Positions 35,026-43,585 of a stretch of DNA of 64,000 nt are shown in pieces. Within the stretch, counting starts at the first letter, position 1, and each line of letters opens with the position of its first letter. The DNA lies in NCBI GenBank assembly GCA_964431685.1, contig CAYSLA010000001.1:12527-76526 (forward strand). The letters run 5' to 3'. The position numbers and the translations under genes are program-made. This stretch comes from CAYSLA01 sp964431685 (GTDB taxonomy: Bacteria > Armatimonadota > UBA5829). The notes beneath the pieces are model-generated. The model searched no databases. It was not told where the DNA came from and saw nothing but the letters and a program-made list of their open reading frames with translations.

Positions 35026-35703
35026 TCAGTTGGTCCGTGGGCCAAATATGGCCGTTCCGATCCGAACCATATTCGAGCCCTCCTCGATAGCAGTCTCGAA
35101 GTCTCCGGTCATACCCATGGAAAGCCACAATCGCTGCTCTGAAGGCAACTTGTCCCAGAGACTCTTCAATGAGCGAAAAGCCTTCCGCACATCGCTTTCG
35201 TTCTCCGTGAACGGCGCCATTCCCATGTAACCGCAGACCTTCACGCCGGGCAGACCGGACAGACACGCTGCCAAATCCTCCGCGGCGTCCAAGTCGACAC
35301 CCGACTTGCTGATCTCCTCCGATATTCTCGCCTCGATGAGCAGTTCAACGCATTTGCCGCTCGAACTAGCACGCTTTGATATCTCGCGCCCTAGCTCCAC
35401 GGAGTCCACGCTCTGAATCACATCGAATACTCTGAGAGCAGAACTCACCTTATTGCGCTGCAGGTGACCTATCATATGCCACCTTACACCGTCAGCAACC
35501 TCAGCATACTTGGCCGCGCTCTCCTGGACATAGTTCTCGCCAATATCGCTGACACCGCACCTAATGGCCTCGTTGATCTCGGCCACACAGCGCGTCTTTG
35601 TCACTGCGATGAGCCTCACATCGTCGCCCCGGCGGCCCGCCTTCTCGGCTGCTCTCGCTATCTTGTCTCTAACCATCGCCAGGTTTTCGGCAATGCCACT
35701 CAT
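35026..35703 (-). CDS. yggS: YggS/PLPHP family pyridoxal phosphate-binding protein
   Basis: A 225-residue PLP homeostasis protein with an alanine-racemase-like barrel. The PLP lysine lies in RLIAVTKTR. GENYVQESAAKY, WHMIGHLQRNKV and LSMGMTGDFETAIEEGSNMVRIGTAIFG are family signatures. First gene of the yggS-sepF-proC-divIVA operon. Confidence 0.94.
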   Translation of the reverse strand: MSGIAENLAMVRDKIARAAEKAGRRGDDVRLIAVTKTRCVAEINEAIRCGVSDIGENYVQESAAKYAEVADGVRWHMIGHLQRNKVSSALRVFDVIQSVDSVELGREISKRASSSGKCVELLIEARISEEISKSGVDLDAAEDLAACLSGLPGVKVCGYMGMAPFTENESDVRKAFRSLKSLWDKLPSEQRLWLSMGMTGDFETAIEEGSNMVRIGTAIFGPRTN

Positions 35704-35729
35704 CTCGTCTATTTCCTCAGTTGCACATT

Positions 35730-35758
35730 ATGCTAGCAAAATCCTCCCCAAATTTCAA
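35730..35758 (-). promoter_or_regulatory. Promoter of the yggS-sepF-proC-divIVA operon
   Basis: Minus strand TTGAAA (35758-35753), 17-base spacer, TAGCAT (35735-35730). Confidence 0.4.
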
Positions 35759-35848
35759 CAAATTATGATATCATAGTCCTCCTGGACGAGAACACGGGTG
35801 TCCAGGCTGGATGAGAATCATCTATTCGGAGCGGTTGGTGAGGTGACT

Positions 35849-36610
35849 ATGGACAGGATACTGGCTTTTGGGTGCCACCCGGACGACGTTGAATTTGAGG
35901 TGGCCGGAACTCTTGCATTGCTTGCAGAGAGGGGATACGAGATACACATTGCGACAATGGCAGGAGGAGAGGTTGGCCATCCTACACTCTCTCCCCAAGC
36001 GATAAGGGCCATACGCACCCGCGAAGCAGCGGAGGCGGCCGCGGTAGTGGGCGGCACATACCACTATGCCGGCGGGTATGACGTCGAGATAGAGTATAAC
36101 CATCTGTACAGGCAAATGGCGACACGTGTTGTTAGAGAGGTAGACCCGCTCATCGTGTTTACAAATCCTCCGATGGACTATATGATCGACCACGAGGAAA
36201 CCTCACGATTGGTTCGAAACGCGGCTTACGTAGCATCGGTCCCGAACGTTGACTGCGGCGTGCCGACTACTCCAACCAAACGCATTCCGCATCTATACTA
36301 CTGGAACGCAAGCGGGCAGAAAGACATCTTCGGCCGGCCGCTGCCGATAAACCGCATCGTGGACATCACGTCGGTAATTGACACAAAGCAGAGGATGCTC
36401 GAGTGTCACAAGTCACAGAGCGAGTGGCTGGCGTACCACAACGAATGGTCATACGTTGACATAATGAAGCAGAACGGCTCGAGGCAGGGAGCACTCACTG
36501 GCGTGACGTACGCAGAGGGTTTTGTTCAGCACCTCGGAAACAACTACCCCCAAGACAATATTCTCAAATCGATCCTGGGAGACGTCTGCGTCGAGACCGA
36601 GACCGGATAG
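35849..36610 (+). CDS. LmbE/PIG-L family deacetylase
   Basis: A 253-residue zinc-dependent N-deacetylase of the PIG-L fold. The metal motif GCHPDDVEFE is near the N-terminus, TREAAEAAAVVGG in the middle, and NPPMDYMIDHEETSRLV carries the HxxH-like region (DHEE). Relatives remove acetyl groups from GlcNAc-type sugars. ATG 35849 has GGTGAGG 8 bases upstream; the longer frame from 35798 has no such site. Adjacent aldolase and PfkB genes (opposite strand) suggest amino-sugar breakdown, but substrate is unproven. Confidence 0.88.
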   Translation: MDRILAFGCHPDDVEFEVAGTLALLAERGYEIHIATMAGGEVGHPTLSPQAIRAIRTREAAEAAAVVGGTYHYAGGYDVEIEYNHLYRQMATRVVREVDPLIVFTNPPMDYMIDHEETSRLVRNAAYVASVPNVDCGVPTTPTKRIPHLYYWNASGQKDIFGRPLPINRIVDITSVIDTKQRMLECHKSQSEWLAYHNEWSYVDIMKQNGSRQGALTGVTYAEGFVQHLGNNYPQDNILKSILGDVCVETETG

Positions 36611-36634
36611 AGTCGGTAGGATGGCCGATTCGGT

Positions 36635-37528
36635 CTATGCTTTGCCTGCGCTCTGGTAGACTATGAGGCGCCGCATCACCTCTTCCTTCACCCGGTTCTT
36701 GGCCACCTCAAGGATATCCGCGGACTTGTGCGAACCTACGAGCTCCTGGAAGTTGGGCTTGACGCCGATGGAGCGCGCTGACTCGCACAAGCTGTCCAGA
36801 AACAGTTTCTTCATTACGGACCCAACGTTGAATTTCGACACACCAGACTCGATAGCCCGAGCCACGTCCGAATCGGGAAACCCTGTTCCACCGTGGATCA
36901 CCAGCGGCACGGGAACTGCCTGGTGGATGCGAGCAAGCAACTCAAAATCCGTGCCAGACTCCCCGTCTGTCTTAATGTGCTCGTTGCCGACTGCGATCGA
37001 CAGTGCGCAGACGCCGGTCTCCGCGACGAACCACGCCGCCTCGTCCGGATCAGTCATTCGTGAAGCAGCCTGCTCCGACATAATCCCTGACGCGTCCGGC
37101 AAGGGGTCGCTCTCACCTTCCACGTCTGCTCCCACTGCAGAAGCAGCCTTTACGACTCGCTTTGTCCAAGCTATATTCTCGTCAATGGGCATATGAGAGG
37201 TGTCCAGCATCACTGCGTTGAAGCCAGACCGAAGTCCTTGTTCGATGTGATCAAACAGCAGGACTTCGTTGAGGAGATACGCGACTGGTACTCTGGCTGT
37301 CTCAGCAACAACTCTGCCCATAGCCGCAAGAGCACGTAGACCGCCACTTCCATACCACTCCTGGTTCATCATCACTCCGCCAAACCCCAGAATGACTGGC
37401 GACCTGGTCTCCTCGGCAGCCTCTTTGACGGCCTCGATCGAGTAGATATCCCACGCCTCGAAGTACCCAACGGCGTAGTCGCGTTTCGTCGCGTCCGCCA
37501 GCAGTTCACGCATCGGCACAATCGGCAT
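36635..37528 (-). CDS. Class II (zinc) ketose-bisphosphate aldolase
   Basis: A 297-residue aldolase of the fructose/tagatose-bisphosphate aldolase class II family. Metal-binding His residues lie in DTSHMPIDENI and VIHGGTGFPD; SVGNEHI-type and SKFNVGS segments complete the phosphate site. ATG 37528 has AGGAGAA upstream; the frame extending to 37633 lacks support. It is downstream of the PfkB gene on the same strand with a hairpin between. GatY/KbaY-like tagatose use or a sugar analogue is possible. Confidence 0.9.
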   Translation of the reverse strand: MPIVPMRELLADATKRDYAVGYFEAWDIYSIEAVKEAAEETRSPVILGFGGVMMNQEWYGSGGLRALAAMGRVVAETARVPVAYLLNEVLLFDHIEQGLRSGFNAVMLDTSHMPIDENIAWTKRVVKAASAVGADVEGESDPLPDASGIMSEQAASRMTDPDEAAWFVAETGVCALSIAVGNEHIKTDGESGTDFELLARIHQAVPVPLVIHGGTGFPDSDVARAIESGVSKFNVGSVMKKLFLDSLCESARSIGVKPNFQELVGSHKSADILEVAKNRVKEEVMRRLIVYQSAGKA

Positions 37529-37649
37529 TAACTTCTCCTGTTTCAGAAAGGGTGGTGTATCGGGATTTGACGGTTGAACTGATGTCTTTGGAGGTGTCCA
37601 CCAAGGTAGACTACAACTCGGCAATCCCGACACGAAACTGCATGAATAG

Positions 37650-37691
37650 TTTCGGGATATCCGCTCCGCAGGCTTCGCTCATATCCCGAAA
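37650..37691. repeat. 11-bp perfect inverted repeat between PfkB and aldolase genes
   Basis: TTTCGGGATAT (37650-37660) and ATATCCCGAAA (37681-37691) with a 20-base loop. Could be an operator or an mRNA-stabilising stem between the two minus-strand genes. Confidence 0.6.
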
Positions 37692-37716
37692 CACCTGCAC
37701 GTCCGCGTTCTCAGAC

Positions 37717-38676
37717 CTATTTCAACGTCTCCGCGCTGTTCATAAACGCTACCGTCTCGTCCCAGCTTCGAAGACCTGCGGTGGTGCCGATTGCCTGACA
37801 ACAGAGTGCGCCCATCGCGCTACCGAGCCTGGCACATTGCTCCAAGTCCATTCCTTTGGTGACACCTGCAAGGAATCCAGCGATCCAGGAGTCCCCTGCT
37901 CCGCTGGTGTCGATGACGTTGGTCTTGAACGCCGGAATGTGCTTTTCGAAATCAGCGCTCAGCACATAACTTCCTTCAGCGCCCATCTTCAGCCCAACAG
38001 TGCCGACCCCCTGATCCCGAAGAAACGCAGCCACGTCGTGCGGCTCAGTCTGACTGGTCATCAGACGTGCCTCGTCGATAGAGGGAAGGAAGTAGTCCAT
38101 ATGGGGGAAAGCGTTCTTCAACGTGCCAAACGCGTCAATCTCGCCGTTATACACCGTGTCCAGACACGTTGCCACACCCATTGCTCTGGCTTGTTTGAGT
38201 ATTTCCGCAGTGGGTTCTCCGTCGATACCTGGCAGAATAAACGTGCCTCCTATGTGAAGCACCCGGCTCTGCTTAACGAGGTCGAAATCGACATCATCAA
38301 TTGTAAGAGCACCGTTGGCTCCGATATAGTGGAAGAAAGCTCGTTCTCCATCCGGAGCGATCATCACAAACGTAAATGAGGTGCCGGCGCTTGCGTCTCG
38401 CTTCATCCCGCGAACATCGATGTTTTCACTAGAAAGATTCTTCAGGACAAAGTCACCAAAGCCATCGCTGCCAACCTTTCCCATGCCGCCCACACGGAAG
38501 CCGAGCCGGGCAAGCCCTATCCCCGTATTGCTGGCGCAGCCGCCAGTGTGAAGCTCCAACTGATCGATCAGCTCCAACTGCCGCCAATCGGGTATACGCT
38601 TGATCGGCTTGGCCAGAGCATCAGCCACAAATATGCCCAAACACATCACGTCAAAGGTCTTGTTTTCGTTTTGCAC
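37717..38676 (-). CDS. PfkB family carbohydrate kinase
   Basis: A 319-residue ribokinase-fold sugar kinase. Signature 2 (DTSGAGDSWIAGFLAGV) with the catalytic Asp is intact, as is the N-terminal GGCASNTGIGLARLG substrate loop. GTG 38676 follows GAGGAGG. It probably phosphorylates the sugar cleaved by the downstream aldolase (36635-37528), making a kinase-aldolase pair. Exact sugar unknown. Confidence 0.9.
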   Translation of the reverse strand: MQNENKTFDVMCLGIFVADALAKPIKRIPDWRQLELIDQLELHTGGCASNTGIGLARLGFRVGGMGKVGSDGFGDFVLKNLSSENIDVRGMKRDASAGTSFTFVMIAPDGERAFFHYIGANGALTIDDVDFDLVKQSRVLHIGGTFILPGIDGEPTAEILKQARAMGVATCLDTVYNGEIDAFGTLKNAFPHMDYFLPSIDEARLMTSQTEPHDVAAFLRDQGVGTVGLKMGAEGSYVLSADFEKHIPAFKTNVIDTSGAGDSWIAGFLAGVTKGMDLEQCARLGSAMGALCCQAIGTTAGLRSWDETVAFMNSAETLK

Positions 38677-38857
38677 ACCAGCCTCCTCACAACAAATCTG
38701 TTGTTCACTAGTATAGCTAACAACCCGCTAACTTGTCGATTCCACTTGGTCGGCAAATATCATATTGAGGAAGCCGGTGGTTTTTGGGAATCGGCGATGG
38801 TCCAACAAAGAAGCGTTAATCCGGAAAAAGACATGACTTCGTATGGGGTGGATTCTG

Positions 38858-38932
38858 TGGTGGGCGGTATTGGATTTGAACCAATGGCCTCTTCGGTGTC
38901 AACGAAGCGATCTCCCCCTGATCTAACCGCCC
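38858..38932 (-). tRNA. tRNA-Val (anticodon GAC), CCA encoded
   Basis: The minus strand folds into a full cloverleaf: acceptor GGGCGGT/ACCGCCC, D stem GATC/GATC, anticodon stem CTTCG/CGAAG with loop TTGACAC (anticodon GAC), T arm ATTGG-TTCAAAT-CCAAT, discriminator A and genomic CCA. 75 bases. It lies 54 bases downstream of hemW on the same strand. Confidence 0.95.
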
Positions 38933-38986
38933 ACGAGGCAACGCACGACAAATTATACACGATTCCTGCACGGTTGTAAAGATCGG

Positions 38987-40147
38987 CTACATTGGAGTTG
39001 ATGTGTCCTTTTCAGAAGTACTGAAGAACTCGAGCACGACATCGTTTAGAACGCGTAGTCCGCGGTAGCTTGGCTTGAGAACTGACCCGGCAAGATCAAC
39101 GAGACCGTCTTGTATTAGTTTATCGATTTGCTGAGGGAACTCCCGCCTGGCATCGGGCATTCCTCTGGCAACCAGTGAATCAAGGTCTACACCGTCCAGC
39201 ATCCTCAAACCCAACATAAGAGTCTCGGCAAGAAGCGCGCGGCCCCGCAACTCCTCAGTGGATTCAACGGGATCTAGACCGGCCTCCAGTGCCTCTATGT
39301 AGCCTCTCGGATCCGGAATACGTCGAGTGCGGACACCATCCACATAACCCCACGCCCCGGCTCCGAAACCATAGTGCGGTTCGTTTCGCCAGTAGACCTG
39401 GTTGTGCCGGGATCGAAAACCAGGCTTGGCGTAGCTGGATACTTCGTAGTGTTCATATCCGGCGCGAGACAGCGCCTCGCCGACAAGGTCGTACGCGGTG
39501 GAAACCATCTCCGTATCGGGCATCCGAAGCCGTCCCTCGGCAATATCAACCGCGAGGGGAGTCCCCTCCTCCACGGTCAATTCGTAGGCCGACACGTGCT
39601 CAGGCCCCAGCAGGATTACGTGTTCAACGTCGTCGTAGATGTCCCTGAGTGACTGGCCCGGTATGCCGTATATTAGATCGACACTGACATTGTGAAAACC
39701 GCGCTCACGTGCAAGCTGCAGGGCTGCAGCGGCGTCCTCAGCTTCGTGTGCCCTGCCAAGCACACGCAGGGCGGTATTATCCATCGACTGCACACCGATA
39801 CTCAGACGGTTCACTCCAACCAACCGCATGTTTGCAAGTGTCCCTGAATCGATCGTTCGAGGATTGGCCTCTACAGTAACTTCGCATTCGCTCGCCATCC
39901 CGCATCTCTCTATCAGGGCGTGTATAATCGCCCGCAGGTGCTGCGGCGGAAGTAGAGTGGGTGTCCCTCCCCCTATGTAGATCGTCTGAAGTGGCTGACT
40001 GAGGCGTTGTGTGGACGACTCAATATCTTTGAGCAAGGATGCTATGTAGCCGGAGTGGATATCAACAAGACCGGCGTGTGAGTTGAAATCACAGTAGCGG
40101 CATTTCGATAGACAGAAAGGTATGTGCACGTATGCAGATGTTACCAA
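38987..40147 (-). CDS. hemW: HemW, radical SAM haem chaperone
   Basis: A 386-residue protein related to HemN. YVHIPFCLSKCRYCDFNS gives CxxxCxxC but not the fourth Cys (CxxxCxxCxC) of true coproporphyrinogen dehydrogenase; the residue is Phe. SRHNQVYW contains the HNxxYW haem-binding motif of HemW. It therefore probably inserts haem into proteins rather than making it, consistent with haem being made here by the Ahb route. It lies 11 bases upstream of the trxB stop in the same orientation. Confidence 0.92.
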   Translation of the reverse strand: MVTSAYVHIPFCLSKCRYCDFNSHAGLVDIHSGYIASLLKDIESSTQRLSQPLQTIYIGGGTPTLLPPQHLRAIIHALIERCGMASECEVTVEANPRTIDSGTLANMRLVGVNRLSIGVQSMDNTALRVLGRAHEAEDAAAALQLARERGFHNVSVDLIYGIPGQSLRDIYDDVEHVILLGPEHVSAYELTVEEGTPLAVDIAEGRLRMPDTEMVSTAYDLVGEALSRAGYEHYEVSSYAKPGFRSRHNQVYWRNEPHYGFGAGAWGYVDGVRTRRIPDPRGYIEALEAGLDPVESTEELRGRALLAETLMLGLRMLDGVDLDSLVARGMPDARREFPQQIDKLIQDGLVDLAGSVLKPSYRGLRVLNDVVLEFFSTSEKDTSTPM

Positions 40148-40158
40148 CTGGATTCACC

Positions 40159-41106
40159 TCAACTGCCCCAATCCGGGTCAACAGGCAGCCTGACGAGATA
40201 CGAATATGCCCCGAGCGCAGCCTTTGCGCCGTCTCCAGCGGCGATTATGATCTGTTTGTGCGGCACGCTTGTCACATCCCCTGCGGCAAAAAGACCCGGT
40301 ACCGCAGTCTCTCCACCACAGTTTATGACCACCTCTCCAATGGCGTTGAGCGGCAGAACCTGCGAACCGAAGGTAGTATTGGGTTGCAGTCCGACTTCGA
40401 CTATTATGCCCTCAACCGCCAGTTCACGAGACTCTCCCGTCTTGCGATCTTCGACAACCATGGACTTGACGAACTGATCTCCCCGAATCTCCTTGACTGC
40501 CGCGGACAGCAGTATCTCCACGCCAGCGTTCCCGTAGACCTGATCAATCATTACTTCATCAGCGCGCAGGCTATCAGTGGACTCCACGAGGTAGACCTTC
40601 GGGCATATCTTCATCATCTGAACTGCAGCGTCGAGTCCGGAGTTTCCTCCCCCCACCACAGCCACGGTCTGGCCGGAGAACAAGGGCCCGTCGCAGGTGG
40701 CGCAGTATGTAACTCCTTTGCCCACGAACTGCCTCTCGCCGGGCACTCCGAGCATTCTCGATGACTTCCCGGTGGCTATGATGGCGGCGCGGCTTACAAA
40801 CGACTGCCCGTCTGAAAGTGTCGCCCGGAACCCGCCATAGGGGATTTCAAAGGTCTGCACAGTGCCATAGACCATAGTCACATCAAACTCCAGGAGTTGT
40901 TCCTGGAACTTGCCGATGAGGTCCGCTCCGCTGATCGAACTGTATCCGGGGTAGTTTCCGACATTCGAACTCCAGTTCGCCTGTCCCCCCACATCCTTGG
41001 AGATGATAACGGTCTTGATCTGCTTTCGCGCAGCGTACACACCCGCAGTCATCCCCGCGGGACCGGCCCCCAGGATCATCAGATCAAATTGACTTGACTC
41101 AGCCAT
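40159..41106 (-). CDS. trxB: Thioredoxin-disulfide reductase
   Basis: A 315-residue FAD/NADPH flavoenzyme. FAD motif GAGPAGMTAGVYAARKQ, redox-active CATCDGPLF, NADPH motif VVGGGNSGLDAAVQM and the C-terminal FAD motif GLFAAGDVT are all present. It reduces thioredoxin or the glutaredoxin-like protein encoded just upstream (41222-41461) on the same strand. Confidence 0.95.
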   Translation of the reverse strand: MAESSQFDLMILGAGPAGMTAGVYAARKQIKTVIISKDVGGQANWSSNVGNYPGYSSISGADLIGKFQEQLLEFDVTMVYGTVQTFEIPYGGFRATLSDGQSFVSRAAIIATGKSSRMLGVPGERQFVGKGVTYCATCDGPLFSGQTVAVVGGGNSGLDAAVQMMKICPKVYLVESTDSLRADEVMIDQVYGNAGVEILLSAAVKEIRGDQFVKSMVVEDRKTGESRELAVEGIIVEVGLQPNTTFGSQVLPLNAIGEVVINCGGETAVPGLFAAGDVTSVPHKQIIIAAGDGAKAALGAYSYLVRLPVDPDWGS

Positions 41107-41221
41107 CCGTCACGTTCCTACCTTCCAGCGCATGCTAATTAACGCTCATCTGGCAGCGCAATTCCTTACCAAACTGGCGGGCTGCACAGTTCGAAGCCTC
41201 CCCGTGCAGCCCCGACAGCAA

Positions 41222-41461
41222 TCAGTCCAGCAGCTCATCAATTCTGGTTCTGTTGAACCCGACCACGATCTCACCATCGATGTCGATGACAGGCACTCCC
41301 ATCTGACCTGACTTGCGTTTCATCTCCTCTCGCGCGTCCAGATCCGTGCCAACATTGTAGTCGGTGTAGTCAACGCCTTTCTCGCCGAAATACTCTTTGG
41401 CATGTTTGCAGTGCGGGCACGTCGGAGTCGAATAGACGATAACGTTCTTACCTGAAGCCAT
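41222..41461 (-). CDS. Glutaredoxin/NrdH-like redoxin (Uxx/YruB type)
   Basis: A 79-residue thioredoxin-fold protein with the redox pair CPHC (YSTPTCPHCKHAKEYF), the cis-Pro motif GVPVIDID and the C-terminal GFNRTRIDELL. The CPHC centre and length match YruB/NrdH-like redoxins reduced by thioredoxin reductase, in line with trxB downstream. ATG 41461 has GGGAGG 8 bases upstream; the earlier Met at 41482 does not. Confidence 0.9.
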   Translation of the reverse strand: MASGKNVIVYSTPTCPHCKHAKEYFGEKGVDYTDYNVGTDLDAREEMKRKSGQMGVPVIDIDGEIVVGFNRTRIDELLD

Positions 41462-41642
41462 AGTATACCTCCCAAGGTCCACATTGAGGTCAACAACGGA
41501 TATGTGCTAACCTCACAAATCCCTGCCAAGCGCTGCTCGACAAGAGTTGCATAAACGAACATCCTTATTATACCCGTTGTGTCTGTTTAGTGCACTTACA
41601 ATTGCTCATTATATCACATTGCGGGACACCCAACCGGTAAGC

Positions 41643-41672
41643 TGGAAATCAGTAGGGTCAATCTGGTATACT
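41643..41672 (+). promoter_or_regulatory. Possible promoter for the DRE-TIM/PDC gene
   Basis: TGGAAA, 18-base spacer, TATACT (41667-41672), about 38 bases before the ATG. Good -10, weak -35. A divergent TATAAT (minus strand, 41572-41567) may serve the glutaredoxin gene. Confidence 0.35.
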
Positions 41673-41709
41673 TGTACCTGACAATCACCGACGAAGGAGT
41701 ACTCGACGA

Positions 41710-43518
41710 ATGATATCAAGGGACCCAGTTACGGGCCTCCTGCGTTCAACTCCGAACCTGGAGATGAACGACGTTTCGGAGGCAAACCTGCTTCGCGAGA
41801 TGTTTCCATATACCGACGTACCCCGAACCATCTTCGATGGCGTTATGGTACCAATGGAACCGGCGGAGGATTTCTTCATCACGGACACCACTTTCAGAGA
41901 TGGCCAGCAAGCCAGGCCTCCTTACAAAGTGGAGCAGATCGTACGAATATATGAGATGTTGAGCCGTCTTGGCGGACCAAATGGAGTGGTTCGGGCGTCG
42001 GAGTTCTTTCTCTACAGTGACAAAGACAAAGAGGCAGTGCAGAAATGCCTTGAGCTGGATAGGAACTATCCCTTGGTCACAGGATGGATCCGTGCTACCA
42101 AGGAGGACTTCGAGATCGTCAAGAGCATGGGGCTCAAGGAAACCGGCATCCTGACTTCAGCTTCTGACTACCACATCTTCCTGAAGTTCAGGAAGACGCG
42201 TCAGCAGATGGCTGACCATTATGTTGATCTGGTCACGACCGCATTGGAGTTCGGTCTTGATTCAGTGCGATGCCATCTCGAAGATATTACGAGAGCAGAC
42301 TTCTACGGATTCATAGTGCCGCTTGTTCAGAGGCTGGTTGCCGTAGGAAAAGAGGCAGGAAAGGTCGTTAAGATCCGCCTTTGTGACACGATGGGCTACG
42401 GTCTGCCCTATGCGGAGGCCGCTCTTCCACGGAGCATTCCGAAGATGATCCACGCTCTCAGGCACGAGTGTGATGTCCCTTCGGACTGGCTGGAGTGGCA
42501 CGGACACAACGATTTCCACAAAGTCCTCGTGAACGCCACCACTGCGTGGCTTTATGGCTGTGCTGCGGCTAACTGCGCGCTACTTGGATTTGGCGAGCGA
42601 ACCGGCAATCCGCCGCTAGAGGGAGCAATCATTGACTACATCTCTTTGAGAGGCGACAGCAACGGTGTCGACACCAGAGTCATTACCGAGATTGCCGACT
42701 ACTACCGCGAGGAGATAGACCACCCAATTCCTGACAACTACCCGTTCGTTGGCACAAACTTCAACGTCACAAGTGCCGGTATCCACGCTGACGGTATGCT
42801 CAAGAACGAGGAAATATACAACGCGTTCGACACCGATAAACTCTTGTCCAAGCCTGCAAGAGTAAACGTCACCGACAAGTCGGGCCTTGCGGGAATCGCC
42901 CACTGGGTAAACGGCTATCTCGGGCTGCGACCGGAGTCCGCAATCGACAAGAGACATTCGGGACTAGTGGCAATAAACGATTGGGTGCGAGAGCAATATG
43001 AAGTTGGGCGTGTCACTTCAATCTCCGACAAAGAGATGCTGATGCAGGCGCGAATGCACCTGCACGAGTACTTCAAGAGCGACTTCGACAGGCTGCGTGA
43101 GCACGCTCTGGACATCTCTGAGGCCATCGTGCAGGACATTGTTCAGCAGCAGGCCGTTCGTAGCATGGATCACAAGAAGATTGAGCCACTGTTGGGGGCT
43201 GCTGTCAAGGAATACGAGTTCATACAGTTCGCCTACGTGACGGATATCAACGGCATCAAGATCACGCAGAATGTCACACAGCCGGAGTTTCGCGACGAAT
43301 TCGGGCGGTTTGGACTGCACGAAGACTTCTCCGACAGAAACTGGTTCCTTGGAGCGTTGGATGCCAGAGATATATTCATCACTGACTTCTACAACTCAAA
43401 GATCACCGGGGCGCTCTGCATTACTGTTTCGGCACCGATCATAGCTGAAGATGATGGAGATCCGTTGGGCGTGCTTGCCATCGACCTAAGATTCGAGGAA
43501 GTCGCCAGGGTGCTATAA
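41710..43518 (+). CDS. DRE-TIM metallolyase (HMGL/isopropylmalate synthase-like) fused to a PDC-like domain
   Basis: A 602-residue protein. Residues about 50-350 form an HMG-CoA lyase/2-isopropylmalate synthase-type barrel: DTTFRDGQQ, CHLEDITRADFYGF, LCDTMGYGLP, the metal motif WHGHNDFH and GFGERTGNPPLEG. A helical region (about 355-495) follows, with TSAGIHADGMLK at its start as in alpha-isopropylmalate synthases. The last ~100 residues (EYEFIQFAYVTDINGIKIT, then FSDRNWFLGALDARDIFITD, then LGVLAIDLRFEEVARVL) read like a PDC/Cache sensor domain, normally found in chemoreceptors and sensor kinases. No membrane helix or signal peptide is seen. The barrel is certain; substrate and the role of the sensor-like tail are unknown. 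Confidence 0.82.
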   Translation: MISRDPVTGLLRSTPNLEMNDVSEANLLREMFPYTDVPRTIFDGVMVPMEPAEDFFITDTTFRDGQQARPPYKVEQIVRIYEMLSRLGGPNGVVRASEFFLYSDKDKEAVQKCLELDRNYPLVTGWIRATKEDFEIVKSMGLKETGILTSASDYHIFLKFRKTRQQMADHYVDLVTTALEFGLDSVRCHLEDITRADFYGFIVPLVQRLVAVGKEAGKVVKIRLCDTMGYGLPYAEAALPRSIPKMIHALRHECDVPSDWLEWHGHNDFHKVLVNATTAWLYGCAAANCALLGFGERTGNPPLEGAIIDYISLRGDSNGVDTRVITEIADYYREEIDHPIPDNYPFVGTNFNVTSAGIHADGMLKNEEIYNAFDTDKLLSKPARVNVTDKSGLAGIAHWVNGYLGLRPESAIDKRHSGLVAINDWVREQYEVGRVTSISDKEMLMQARMHLHEYFKSDFDRLREHALDISEAIVQDIVQQQAVRSMDHKKIEPLLGAAVKEYEFIQFAYVTDINGIKITQNVTQPEFRDEFGRFGLHEDFSDRNWFLGALDARDIFITDFYNSKITGALCITVSAPIIAEDDGDPLGVLAIDLRFEEVARVL

Positions 43519-43535
43519 AAACAGCCCATGACCTA

Positions 43536-43564
43536 TTGCCAATCACCGAATTCGGAGGTATAAT
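43536..43564 (+). promoter_or_regulatory. Sigma-A promoter of the sigH-like gene
   Basis: TTGCCA (43536-43541), 17-base spacer, perfect TATAAT (43559-43564). Predicted start near 43571, only about 14 bases before the ATG. Confidence 0.65.
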
Positions 43565-43585
43565 GCGAATAGGTAGTGATTGGCA
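43537..43585. promoter_or_regulatory. 10-bp dyad framing the sigH promoter
   Basis: TGCCAATCAC (43537-43546) and its exact complement GTGATTGGCA (43576-43585) lie on either side of the -10 box, the first over the -35. Possible operator for a repressor binding two half-sites about 39 bases apart. Confidence 0.5.

Noticed and set aside
37552..38379. 275-codon open frame on plus
   Set aside because: Antisense to the PfkB gene and without recognisable motifs.
38987..40147. Coproporphyrinogen III dehydrogenase (HemN)
   Set aside because: The CxxxCxxC motif is followed by Phe, not the extra Cys of HemN, and HNxxYW is present, so HemW is the better call.
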